64,000 nt of DNA, taken from Sulfurospirillum_A sp029027265. GTDB taxonomy: Bacteria; Campylobacterota; Campylobacteria; Campylobacterales; Sulfurospirillaceae. A program made the position numbers and the translations under genes. This document shows positions 55,126 to 63,317 of the stretch, piece after piece. The notes beneath the pieces were generated by a model. It ran no database searches, was not told where the DNA came from, and saw only the letters and a list, made by a program, of their open reading frames with translations. The stretch spans positions 1,240,001 through 1,304,000 of the forward strand of contig CP093061.1 of NCBI GenBank assembly GCA_029027265.1. Direction: 5' to 3'. Positions within the stretch are counted from its first letter, which is position 1. Every line of letters starts with the position of its first letter.

Positions 55126-55947
55126 ATGTATAGATTATTTGATAAAATCATAGAAAAAGATGGAGCAAATTCTTTTGTTGTCGCTGCAAAAGAACTACTT
55201 AGTAAATTAGATATTGAAGCACCTGTTTTACAAAATTCAAAACCAGATATTGCAACAGAAGGAAAAGCGCTTAACGAAGAGGCTTTTTTATATAACTGTG
55301 CATATAACTTAGCACTTGCAAAAGGTGAAGGTGCTGATATTATTTGTGTTGAAGATAGCTCATACACTTCATTAAATGTTGCAAAAATTATGCTTTTAGA
55401 AAATTGTAATTTAAAAGATGCTGTAATTACTCGATTAAAAAAAGATAATTTAGAGTTGTGCTTAGATACAAAAGTTTTACATGTAAATGAAATTTTAAGA
55501 GATGTAGTAGGCTTTGATAAACTTCAAAAGATGATAAAAAAACCATTTAATAATTTTAATATAGCTATTTTCAATGGAAATAAAACTCAAAATTTAGAGA
55601 CTAATGACACTATATTAACTCTATTGGGAGCAAAATTAGTTTCATTTGAGACTCAAAATGATAGCGATGGCTATGAAATACTACAAGTTTCAAAAGAATA
55701 TGCTGAGAAGCTAGCAGGAAAAATCATGTTAGATGCTTTCGATAATGCCGCTGATTTTGTTGTGACTAATGATGCTAGAAGTTTTGTAATGTTTGAACCA
55801 CGTCAAAAGAGTTTGGAGTGTTGTGTTGGACGAGATATTGAACTTAGTGTGTTTTCAACTGCACAGGTTGTTCTTATGGCTTTAGGCTGTGAAGACATGG
55901 CCAAATTAGGTTTAGATTCTCATAAAGTAGCAACAACTTTGATTTAA
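55126..55947 (+). CDS. HdrB-like (CCG-domain) protein lacking the cluster cysteines
   Basis: 273 residues with the layout of heterodisulfide reductase subunit B-like proteins: ADIICVEDSSYTSLNVAK where a CxxC-type segment is usual, VLHVNEILRDVVGFDKLQKM, IAIFNGNK where HdrB has a Cys, and VVTNDARSFVMFEPRQKS. The conserved cysteine positions are mostly replaced, so cluster binding is doubtful. The nearby cysteines (LECC) do not fit the motif. It may be a structural partner of the upstream protein. Assignment is an inference from pattern. Confidence 0.5.
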   Translation: MYRLFDKIIEKDGANSFVVAAKELLSKLDIEAPVLQNSKPDIATEGKALNEEAFLYNCAYNLALAKGEGADIICVEDSSYTSLNVAKIMLLENCNLKDAVITRLKKDNLELCLDTKVLHVNEILRDVVGFDKLQKMIKKPFNNFNIAIFNGNKTQNLETNDTILTLLGAKLVSFETQNDSDGYEILQVSKEYAEKLAGKIMLDAFDNAADFVVTNDARSFVMFEPRQKSLECCVGRDIELSVFSTAQVVLMALGCEDMAKLGLDSHKVATTLI

Positions 55948-56016
55948 ATATTCCAAATAAGACAATTTTAATCTTATTTGGAATATAATGTTTATATAAC
56001 ATTTTAAGGAGCAATT

Positions 56017-56399
56017 ATGCCAAAGATTAATAAGTACGTAGATATAGACACAGTAGAGCGTGAAGCTAAAAAAGATTTAATAGATCGTCACTCACCATTT
56101 ATTACAGTGGTTGGTGAAGCAAAAAAAGTGAAATGCTTGCAGTAATAGTTAAAATGGGTAATGAATATACTCATCCAGATGATTTTGATCATTACATTGA
56201 GAGTATAACACTTTTTAATGGTGAAACTAAATTAGCAATGACTACTTTTGTTCCTGGAACTCTTGGTAACGAGAAGTCGCACGCGGAAGTTACATTTAAC
56301 ATACGTCCAACTGGCAACAAACTAAACCTAGTTGCTCACGGTTACTGTACAAAGCACGGGATTTGGGAATCAACTCCTGTGAAAGTAGAAGTTAACTAA
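56017..56399 (+). pseudogene. Superoxide reductase (desulfoferrodoxin/neelaredoxin family), one frameshift
   Basis: Start ATG 56017 after AAGGAG. The first frame gives MPKINKYVDIDTVEREAKKD and RHSPFITVVGEAKK, and the second continues EMLAVIVKMGNEYTHPDDFD. Iron-site ligands are visible across both: HSPF, HPDDFDHYIESI, and CTKHGIWES (Cys and His). It reduces superoxide to peroxide. The break is a single G missing after the A7 run at 56121-56127 (AAAAAAAGTGAA, expected AAAAAAAGGTGAA). About 126 residues if repaired. Confidence 0.85.
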
Positions 56400-56413
56400 T
56401 ACCTTTTACATAT

Positions 56414-56438
56414 AAAGCCTCACAATTGGGGCTTTTCT
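56414..56438 (+). terminator. Hairpin terminator after superoxide reductase
   Basis: AAAGCC at 56414-56419 pairs with GGCTTT at 56430-56435, followed by TCTTTCT. It lies 15 bases past the stop. A plausible intrinsic terminator. Confidence 0.65.
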
Positions 56439-56485
56439 TTCTGAATTTATCTCTTTTTAACACCTATTTAGGTATTATTCCCTTT

Positions 56486-57145
56486 ATGACACAAGTAGAA
56501 AAAGCAAGATTATTAAAACTATTGTACCAGTATAGAGCTATGGGTTTTGAGTACTTTAAAGAGTACAAGCCAGTAGATACTAATAACAGCTTATTGCCTA
56601 ATGACTTTGACTCTTTAGAAAGTTCTGTCAGTAGTTGCCACTTGTGCAATTTAAGTAAAACAAGAAATAATGTAGTTTTTGGTGAAGGTAATAGAAATGC
56701 CAAGCTTATGTTTATTGGTGAGGGTCCTCGTGCTGGTGAAGATGAGAGTGGAAGAGTTTTTGTAGGACGTGCTGGTGATATTGTGACAAATATTATTGAA
56801 AAAGTACTAGGACTAAAAAGAGAAGAGATTTATATAGCAAATATCATTAAGTGTAGAACTCCTGAAAATAGAGTTCCTGCAATGGAAGAAGCAAGTGCTT
56901 GTAAACCCTATCTTATGCAACAAATTGAGATGATAAAACCTCAAATCATAGTTGCACTAGGCTCAACTAGTTTCCATCACTTAACAGGAGAGTATGAGAC
57001 TCCTATTTCAAAAGTTAGAGGAGAAGTGTTAACTCTTGGAGATGCAAAGTTGATTCCTACTTTTTGTCCCTATTTTTTACTAAGAAATCCCTCCGCAAAA
57101 AAAGAGGTTTTACAAGATATGTTAAAGGTTAAAAGTTTACTATGA
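56486..57145 (+). CDS. Uracil-DNA glycosylase, family 4 (iron-sulfur)
   Basis: 219 residues from ATG 56486; the longer open frame upstream overlaps the terminator. Family 4 motifs: cluster Cys in SCHLCNLSKTRNN, motif 1 GEGPRAGEDESGRVFVGRAG, IANIIKCRTPENRVP, and ACKPYLMQQIE. It removes uracil from DNA. The second active-site motif, normally HPxxLLR, reads FCPYFLLRNP here: Cys in place of His. It overlaps the next gene by 4 bases. Confidence 0.87.
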   Translation: MTQVEKARLLKLLYQYRAMGFEYFKEYKPVDTNNSLLPNDFDSLESSVSSCHLCNLSKTRNNVVFGEGNRNAKLMFIGEGPRAGEDESGRVFVGRAGDIVTNIIEKVLGLKREEIYIANIIKCRTPENRVPAMEEASACKPYLMQQIEMIKPQIIVALGSTSFHHLTGEYETPISKVRGEVLTLGDAKLIPTFCPYFLLRNPSAKKEVLQDMLKVKSLL

Positions 57146-58332
57146 AAATTATTTTGAGTTTTTTTATAATCGTTTCATTTATGTTTGCAAAGAGTGATAA
57201 ACTTTCACATATACCACCAACAAAGAGTGTTTTTTTAAACATAGATGCCAATACATGTAACGTAGAATGTATGGAACAGCTTTTAAATGACGGGCAAATA
57301 TTTTCTTTTATAAGCTACTACAACAGTTCTATGGAAGAACTTCACTCTATGAGAAGTGAATTTGATTATTATCAGAGGATTTTTAGAATTTTCGAAGATG
57401 AAGAGTTTTCTATAAGAATAGCCATGCTTGTTCCTCAAAAAAGTATAAGAAGATATGCATCAACAACAGTAAACTCAGTTTTAGCATATTTAGTTTCAAA
57501 ACAAAATAGTTTTGAAGTAAAAGTATTTAATTCAAACGATGAAAAAGAAGAGTCAATTTTAAGAGAATTAGCTAAGATTAAAAAAGAGAATTTCAGATAT
57601 GTAATAGCTCCAGTTACCAATAGTGGTGCTCAAATCATAATAGATAATGAAGATGACTTAGTTATATACATACCAACAGTTCATAAAAACACATTGAAAA
57701 GCAGTTCTTCAAATATTACATTTGGTGGAATTGACTACGATAAACAGATAGATGAGCTTTTAAAACATACAAATGGTAAAATTGCTTATTTTTCAGATGG
57801 TAGTAGTCTGAGTAAATCTCTAAATAAATCGCTCATAGAAAAGAATCCAAAAATTGTCTATTCTAAAAGCATAAATAGCTCACGCATAAGTTTTAAACTT
57901 ATTTTTAAAAACAATGAAAAACTAATTGAAAGTTCAATATTTATGAATACTCCATTAGTAAAAACCAGTCTTATTGCTTCTCAGCTTAGAGTTTATGATA
58001 TAGAAACATATGCATTGTTATCTACTCAAATAAACTATAATCCAATGCTCTTAACACTAACTCAATATGAAGATAGAAAAGAGTTTTATATAGCAAATTC
58101 TATTGGAAAAAGTACTGTAGAAATGGAAGAGTTAAACTCACTTTTTGGACATGATATTGTTTACGATTGGGTAAACTACTCTACTTCTGTTGGAATTGAC
58201 TACTTTTATACTCACTATTTTGTGCCTACAGCAAGTAGAAACTTTAATGAAAATATAGTCGAAAATCAAGTTGAGTATGAGGTGTCTATAGTTAGACCAA
58301 AACGGTATAAATTTGAAAAAGAGCTTTTTTAG
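57142..58332 (+). CDS. Exported protein of unknown function
   Basis: 396 residues with a signal peptide (MKIILSFFIIVSFMFAKS). The body alternates strands and helices in a way that recalls periplasmic-binding-protein folds (AMLVPQKSIRRYASTTVNSV, FRYVIAPVTNSGAQIIID, IAYFSDGSSLS), similar in style to LpoA/YraM. This resemblance is weak. Four-base overlap with the glycosylase gene suggests an operon by position only. Confidence 0.6.
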   Translation: MKIILSFFIIVSFMFAKSDKLSHIPPTKSVFLNIDANTCNVECMEQLLNDGQIFSFISYYNSSMEELHSMRSEFDYYQRIFRIFEDEEFSIRIAMLVPQKSIRRYASTTVNSVLAYLVSKQNSFEVKVFNSNDEKEESILRELAKIKKENFRYVIAPVTNSGAQIIIDNEDDLVIYIPTVHKNTLKSSSSNITFGGIDYDKQIDELLKHTNGKIAYFSDGSSLSKSLNKSLIEKNPKIVYSKSINSSRISFKLIFKNNEKLIESSIFMNTPLVKTSLIASQLRVYDIETYALLSTQINYNPMLLTLTQYEDRKEFYIANSIGKSTVEMEELNSLFGHDIVYDWVNYSTSVGIDYFYTHYFVPTASRNFNENIVENQVEYEVSIVRPKRYKFEKELF

Positions 58333-58699
58333 AAAATACTTTTAAAAAACTCTTTTGTCTCTTCATTCACTTTTGTAGGTTTTCCATCTACTACAAAAAC
58401 TAAAACAGATATCATTTCAAAGATTTTAACATCTTCTAGCCAAATATTTTGTTTGAGTGTTAAAGATGTATATTTCAAACTAATAATTTCATGTTTTACT
58501 TCAAGCATATCACCTAGTTTTGCAGGTTTTATATAATTTGCTTCAAGACGTTTTACGACAAAGTGCCCGCCATTTATTGCAGGAGATTTACCTCTTTGGA
58601 AAAAAGCTCACTACGAGAGCGTTCACAAAACTTTAGATAGTTGGCATGATAAACTATGCCACCTGCATCTGTATCGTCATAATATACTCTTATCTTCAT
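58329..58699 (-). pseudogene. ybgC: Acyl-CoA thioesterase, YbgC family, one frameshift
   Basis: Start MKIRVYYDDTDAGGIVYHAN with the hot-dog-fold catalytic Asp (DTDAGG) and YLKFCERSRSEL. After the frame break it continues FQRGKSPAINGGHFVVKRLE and ends TKEFFKSIF. The break is one base missing in the run at 58600-58605 (six instead of seven). If repaired, about 123 residues, normal for YbgC. Convergent with the exported-protein gene; the two stops overlap. Confidence 0.85.
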
Positions 58700-58726
58700 T
58701 GAAATCCTTATATGATATAATGTTAG

Positions 58727-59188
58727 ATGAAAACAACATATTACTATAATTCACCTATTGGAACTATAAAGTTTGTTTGTAGTGAAAACTCTTTACAAGA
58801 GATGCAGTTTGCAGATGAAACTGGTGTAAACTCACAAAAAGAGTCTAAAATTGTCTCTACATGTAAAGAGCAATTAGATGAGTATTTTGTTGGAAAATTA
58901 ACGGAGTTTACAATGCCTTTGGATTTTGTAAATGGCACAATTTTTCAAAGAAGTGTTTGGAAAGCTTTACAGAGTATACCTTATGGAGAGACTAGAAGCT
59001 ATAAAGACATTGCAATACAAATTGGTAATCCAAAAGCTGTCAGAGCGGTTGGTGGAGCTAACAATAAAAATCCTATAGGCATAGTAGTTCCTTGTCATAG
59101 AGTCATAGGTAGTAGTGGAAAACTTGTAGGTTATGCAGGTGGATTAGATAAAAAAAAGATGTTGTTAAAATTAGAGGAGAAAAAATGA
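58727..59188 (+). CDS. ogt: Methylated-DNA--[protein]-cysteine S-methyltransferase
   Basis: 153 residues. The acceptor Cys is in IVVPCHRVIGSSGKLVGYAGG. The preceding HTH region is YGETRSYKDIAIQIGNPKAV with RAVGGANNKNP. Repairs O6-alkylguanine. The Ogt/MGMT single-domain form has no Ada domain. Four-base overlap with the next gene. Confidence 0.92.
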   Translation: MKTTYYYNSPIGTIKFVCSENSLQEMQFADETGVNSQKESKIVSTCKEQLDEYFVGKLTEFTMPLDFVNGTIFQRSVWKALQSIPYGETRSYKDIAIQIGNPKAVRAVGGANNKNPIGIVVPCHRVIGSSGKLVGYAGGLDKKKMLLKLEEKK

Positions 59189-59613
59189 TAAAACCAAATC
59201 ATATGGAAAAAGAGAAGATATATAGAACAAAAGATATCATACCAGCGTTAAAATACTATGGAAATAGTTTTGATAAAATAAAAACAAAGTATCCAGAACG
59301 TGCTAAAGCACTTATTTTAGGGTATAGAGTACATAAATCAGGTTTGAACGAAGAGCAAATTCGTTTACATGTAAAGAAAAAAGTAACAGATAGAGAGATG
59401 GTCAATTTATTAGAATATAAAGAAATAAAAGGAATTTGTTCTTGGAATGTATCATCACAGCTTAAAAAAGAAGAAAAAGAGTTAGAAAGTCTTAGAATTT
59501 GGTGCATGAGACTTGGTTCGATTGCCCTTTTAGGTGAACTTTCTCAAAAAGACATTATAACTATAGCAGCCCAAACCCAAGATTTGGACTGTACAGTACC
59601 AAAAGAGTTTTAA
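59185..59613 (+). CDS. Hypothetical protein coupled to ogt
   Basis: 142 residues, soluble, helical, rich in Lys and Glu (IYRTKDIIPALKYYGNSFDK, GYRVHKSGLNEEQIRLHVKK). No known motif that I can identify. Its start overlaps the ogt stop (ATGA), so it is co-translated with ogt. It is convergent with ribBA and contains a TACATGTA. Confidence 0.55.
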   Translation: MIKPNHMEKEKIYRTKDIIPALKYYGNSFDKIKTKYPERAKALILGYRVHKSGLNEEQIRLHVKKKVTDREMVNLLEYKEIKGICSWNVSSQLKKEEKELESLRIWCMRLGSIALLGELSQKDIITIAAQTQDLDCTVPKEF

Positions 59614-59631
59614 ACTCTTTTGGCTATTATG

Positions 59632-60651
59632 TTATAGCTCTTCAGCTATATCTAGCCCAAAACCACTAAGTCCTATGAACTCTTTACCTTTTGAAGCAGT
59701 AAGTAAGTGAATTTCTTCAATACCTAATTTTTTAAGTATTTGAGCACCTATGCCGTACTCTTTTACCTCTTTTTTAGGTGAATTTTCATCATCTAAAAAT
59801 ATTAAAACACCACCATTTGTTTTTAAATACTCTACCGCACTAACCATGCCATTGAATTTCTCAGTATTTGTAAAAAGCTCAATATCTGGCATGATGTTGT
59901 GAAACTTTACTGCTGATTTTTTTTGAATCTTACCAAAAGTATATACTATGTGGTGGTTATCTTCATGGTCTACCATGTCAATGCGTCTTGCATCAATTCC
60001 TAAAAACTTTGTAGTTGACTCTGTAATTTCACGTACTAATGACTCATGTTGCATTCTGTACTCTACTATGTCAGAGATATATACTATGTTCAAGTCATGT
60101 TTTTCACAAAATATATCTAAATCGTCACGTCTAGCCATTGAACCATCTGCTTTCATAACTTCACATATAACAGCAGACTCTGCAAGACCAGCAAGACGAC
60201 ATATGTCTATAGAACCTTCTGTATGACCAGTACGAACTAATGAGCCACCTTTTTTTGCTATTAAAGGAAATATATGACCAGGACGAACAAGCTCATTGGC
60301 ACTACTTGCATAATCAGCTAGTATTTTTATTGTCATATCTCTTTCAGCTGCTGAAATACCAGTGGTACAAAGTCTAGCATCAACAGAAACTGTAAATGCT
60401 GTTTCGTGTTGAGAGTCATTGTCTGTGACCATTGGAGCTAGTTTTAGTCTATCTGCAATATCTCTTGATACTGAAACACATATAAGACCTTTAGCTTCAC
60501 TTGCCATGAAGTTTACTTTTTCTGGCGTTGAAAATGTAGCAGGGTATACTAAATCACCCTCATTTTCACGATCTTCATCATCGCACATAACTATCATTTT
60601 ACCTTGTTTCATATCTTCTATTGCTTGTTTTACTCTACTAATTGCTGACAT
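59632..60651 (-). CDS. ribBA: 3,4-dihydroxy-2-butanone-4-phosphate synthase / degenerate GTP cyclohydrolase II
   Basis: 339 residues from ATG 60651. The RibB half is complete: DDEDRENEGDLVYPA, TTGISAAERDMTI, PGHIFPLIAKKGGSLVRTGH, and ICEVMKADGSMAR. The C-terminal RibA-like half lacks the zinc-binding cysteines (no RVHSECLTGD equivalent), as known for Helicobacter-type RibBA proteins, so only butanone synthase activity is expected. A longer frame upstream lacks a ribosome site and would reach the tRNA promoter. Confidence 0.88.
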   Translation of the reverse strand: MSAISRVKQAIEDMKQGKMIVMCDDEDRENEGDLVYPATFSTPEKVNFMASEAKGLICVSVSRDIADRLKLAPMVTDNDSQHETAFTVSVDARLCTTGISAAERDMTIKILADYASSANELVRPGHIFPLIAKKGGSLVRTGHTEGSIDICRLAGLAESAVICEVMKADGSMARRDDLDIFCEKHDLNIVYISDIVEYRMQHESLVREITESTTKFLGIDARRIDMVDHEDNHHIVYTFGKIQKKSAVKFHNIMPDIELFTNTEKFNGMVSAVEYLKTNGGVLIFLDDENSPKKEVKEYGIGAQILKKLGIEEIHLLTASKGKEFIGLSGFGLDIAEEL

Positions 60652-60697
60652 AATTTTCCTAAATTTATTAAATTTTACATATTGTACTGAAAAGCCC

Positions 60698-60726
60698 TTG
60701 ACAAACAAATAAAAATCGACTATAAT
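60698..60726 (+). promoter_or_regulatory. Sigma-70 promoter of the tRNA pair
   Basis: TTGACA at 60698-60703 and TATAAT at 60721-60726 with a 17-base spacer: both consensus hexamers are perfect. It lies 38 bases upstream of tRNA-fMet and is divergent from ribBA. Most Campylobacterota promoters lack a good -35, so this marks a strong stable-RNA promoter. Confidence 0.85.
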
Positions 60727-60763
60727 TTCACCTCACTTGCATATGAGCGAGTGTCTTTAATGT

Positions 60764-60840
<77 letters not shown>

Positions 60841-60861
60841 ATTCTTAATTATAACATAAAT

Positions 60862-60935
60862 TGGGGATTCGCCAAGTGGTAAGGCCCTGGCTTTTGGTGC
60901 CAGTATCATAGGTTCGAATCCTATATCCCCATCCA
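60862..60935 (+). tRNA. tRNA-Gln (TTG)
   Basis: 74 nt including encoded CCA. Acceptor TGGGGAT pairs with ATCCCCA. The anticodon loop TTTTGGT gives UUG. The T-loop GGTTCGAATCC is canonical. It follows tRNA-fMet by 21 bases and shares its promoter. Confidence 0.95.
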
Positions 60936-60961
60936 TACCTTCCTTATAAAGAAATATTATT

Positions 60962-62047
60962 ATGAAAAGACTATTTTATCTAAATCACTCCCCTATTGAT
61001 GTACTATTTACAAAAAACACAACTGACTTTGTTGTCAACGAGATTCCTCTATATGAATTTAGCGGAGAAGGTGAACACCTTATATTACATGTAAGGAAAA
61101 AAGATCTTACAACTTGGCAGATGGTTCAACGTCTTAGCGAAGCTTGTGGGGCTAAAACACGTGATTTTGGGTATGCAGGTCTAAAAGACAAAGACGGCAT
61201 GACTACGCAGTATGTATCGGTTCATAAAAGCTATGAAGCAAAACTAGAAAATTTCAAAGACGATAAAATAAAGATACTCTCTAAAATATATCACAATAAT
61301 AAAATCAGAGTAGGGCACCTAAAAGGTAACAGATTTTTTATAAGACTCAAACGTGTCAACAAAGTAAATGGTCAAAAACTTGGCAATGCACTTAAAACTC
61401 TAAAAAAAGATGGTTTCCCTAACTATTTTGGTTATCAAAGATTTGGACGTGAGGGAGATAACTACATATTAGGTCGTGAAATACTAGAAGGAAAAAGAAA
61501 AGAACGCAAAAGAAAAATGAAAATGTTTTTCATAAGTTCTTATCAGAGTTATCTTTTTAACAATTGGCTCTCTTCTCGTCTTGAAATCGGTCACATACTA
61601 GATGGTTTTGATGATGCACAAGCTGCAACGGCTCTTGGTTTTTCAAAAGATTTGGTAAAAAGCATAAGAAAACAGAAAAAATTCTTTAAAGTTTTTGAAG
61701 GTGATGTTGTTCATCATTATCCTAATGGAAAACCTTTTATTGTTGAAGATTTGGAAACTGAAATAGCAAGATTTGAAGAAGAAGACACAACCATTACAGG
61801 TTGGCTTCCAGGACATAGAAGTATGCAAAGCGAAGGTTTTGTTAAAGAGTTAGATGAAAAAATATACGCTGAAAGTGAAGAATTTTTAAAGCAAATGGAC
61901 GGTACTCGTAGATTTGCTTGGGCATTTTTAAAAGATGTTGAATATAAGTACATTGATGAGGAAAACTGGTTTGAAATGCACTTTTCTTTACCAAAAGGTT
62001 CTTACGCAACAGTAATCTTGGAAGAGCTTACACATAAACTAAAATAA
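60962..62047 (+). CDS. truD: tRNA pseudouridine(13) synthase
   Basis: 361 residues. TruD family: DFVVNEIPLYEFSGEGEHL, the catalytic Asp in GYAGLKDKDGMTTQYVSV, and FPNYFGYQRFGREGDN. It modifies U13 in tRNA-Glu. Located 26 bases after tRNA-Gln. Confidence 0.93.
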   Translation: MKRLFYLNHSPIDVLFTKNTTDFVVNEIPLYEFSGEGEHLILHVRKKDLTTWQMVQRLSEACGAKTRDFGYAGLKDKDGMTTQYVSVHKSYEAKLENFKDDKIKILSKIYHNNKIRVGHLKGNRFFIRLKRVNKVNGQKLGNALKTLKKDGFPNYFGYQRFGREGDNYILGREILEGKRKERKRKMKMFFISSYQSYLFNNWLSSRLEIGHILDGFDDAQAATALGFSKDLVKSIRKQKKFFKVFEGDVVHHYPNGKPFIVEDLETEIARFEEEDTTITGWLPGHRSMQSEGFVKELDEKIYAESEEFLKQMDGTRRFAWAFLKDVEYKYIDEENWFEMHFSLPKGSYATVILEELTHKLK

Positions 62048-62052
62048 TATGC

Positions 62053-62058
62053 TATAAT
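62053..62058 (+). promoter_or_regulatory. -10 box of rnpB
   Basis: A TATAAT hexamer 8 bases before the predicted 5' end of rnpB, lying just past the truD stop. Confidence 0.6.
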
Positions 62059-62066
62059 CACGCCCT

Positions 62067-62398
62067 TAAAGGTACGTCAGGTGACTGCTTGAGCTTTGTC
62101 TTAAGAGGAAAGTCTGGGCTGCAATGAGGCGTGGTTCCGTCTAACGGACGGCTGGGGTAACCCAAGGGACAGTGCAACAGAGAATAAACTACCCTTTACA
62201 TGTAAAGGGAAAAGGTGAAACGGCGGGGTAAGAGCCCACCAGAGTTTTGAGTAATCATAACTGCTTTGTAAACCCAACCTGCAGCAAGAATGGATTGGTC
62301 AGCCTCATAATGTTACCATTCGCTAGAGTGTTATCGTAAGATAACAAGTAGATAAATTGTCACCCAACGACATGACCCAGCTTATCGATGTGCCTTTA
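62067..62398 (+). ncRNA. rnpB: RNase P RNA
   Basis: Universally conserved core segments: GAGGAAAGTCTGGGCT, GGGACAGTGCAACAGAGA, GGTGAAACGGCGGGGTAAGA, and the distal ACGACATGACCCAGCTTATCG. The ends TAAAGGTACGTC and GATGTGCCTTTA pair as helix P1 (with G-U pairs), which fixes the boundaries. Type A architecture. The helix between CAGAGA and GGTGAAAC (P12 position) is formed by a TACATGTA palindrome. Confidence 0.93.
62202..62219 (+). repeat. TACATGTA palindrome forming an rnpB helix
   Basis: CCCTTTACATGTAAAGGG, a perfect 18-bp palindrome, sits at the variable P12-like position of RNase P RNA. The same core appears in the dsbBA terminator and at 34892-34907. Confidence 0.8.
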
Positions 62399-62567
62399 TA
62401 TCTCAAATAGCCATTTAACCCTGAATTCAGGAATTAAATCTACGATAATAAGTATCATAAATAATTCAAAATAATTTATATATTAGTTAAATAAAATTTA
62501 CTTTTAAGTATATTAATATCATTTAGTGATATAATGTCACAAGTGTAATTATATGGATTTTTAAAAG

Positions 62568-63251
62568 GTGCTACTAATGGCAAAATTTTTAAATACAAGT
62601 GCAATAAACTATTTCTTAGAAAAACTAATAAAATCAACTAACGACAAGTTGATATTGATTAGCCCTTTTTTAAAACTCAACAATAGAATCAAAGAATTAC
62701 TAGAAGACAAAAATAGACTAAAAATTGATATTAGAATTATTTATGGAAAAAGCGAATTAAAAAATGAAGAGGTAAACTGGTTAAAAGATTTAGATTACAT
62801 TAGAACTAGTTTTTGTGAAAACCTACATGCCAAATGCTACATGAATGAAAATATGGCAATAGTTACAAGCATGAACTTATATGATTTTAGCCAAATAAAT
62901 AACAATGAAATGGGAATATTAATAAGTAAAGAAGATGATTTAGAACTTTACAAAGAAAATAAAGAAGAAGTAGAAAGAATTATTAGAATCAGCGATGAAG
63001 TTAGAATGTCAGTTAAAAAAGTCGTTAAGAAACCTGAAAACAATCAATCTAAAAAATTATCCACCTCAAAACTAGCAGTAAAATTAAAAATGAAAACTGA
63101 TGAACTCCACAAAAAATTTATAAAATTAGGATACTTAGAAGAGAAAGGTTCTAAAGAGCAGTTAACAGCAAAAGGAAAAGAAGTAGGCGGAGAAATGAAA
63201 AGATTTAAGGGCAAAGATTATTTTGCATGGAATGAAGATACTAAAATATAA
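62568..63251 (+). CDS. Phospholipase D-like domain protein
   Basis: 227 residues. One PLD motif: HAKCYMNENMAIVTSMNLYD (His-x-Lys and Asn). The opening ILISPFLKLNNRIKELL is typical of PLD-like nuclease domains found in restriction and repair proteins. The C-terminal 70 residues (SKLAVKLKMKTDELHKKFIK) look like a helix-turn-helix. PLD enzymes need two HxK motifs, so it probably works as a dimer. The substrate is unknown. It lies 66 bases before the YejK-like gene. Confidence 0.75.
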   Translation: MLLMAKFLNTSAINYFLEKLIKSTNDKLILISPFLKLNNRIKELLEDKNRLKIDIRIIYGKSELKNEEVNWLKDLDYIRTSFCENLHAKCYMNENMAIVTSMNLYDFSQINNNEMGILISKEDDLELYKENKEEVERIIRISDEVRMSVKKVVKKPENNQSKKLSTSKLAVKLKMKTDELHKKFIKLGYLEEKGSKEQLTAKGKEVGGEMKRFKGKDYFAWNEDTKI

Positions 63252-63317
63252 AGTAAAATTAAAAATAAAATGATACACATGAAAGTAGATAATAAGATTT
63301 AAAATAAAAGGAAAATA

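Noticed and set aside
62067..62398. Possible tmRNA or riboswitch after truD
   Set aside because: The conserved GAGGAAAGTC and ACAGTGCAACAGAGA segments and P1 pairing identify RNase P RNA.
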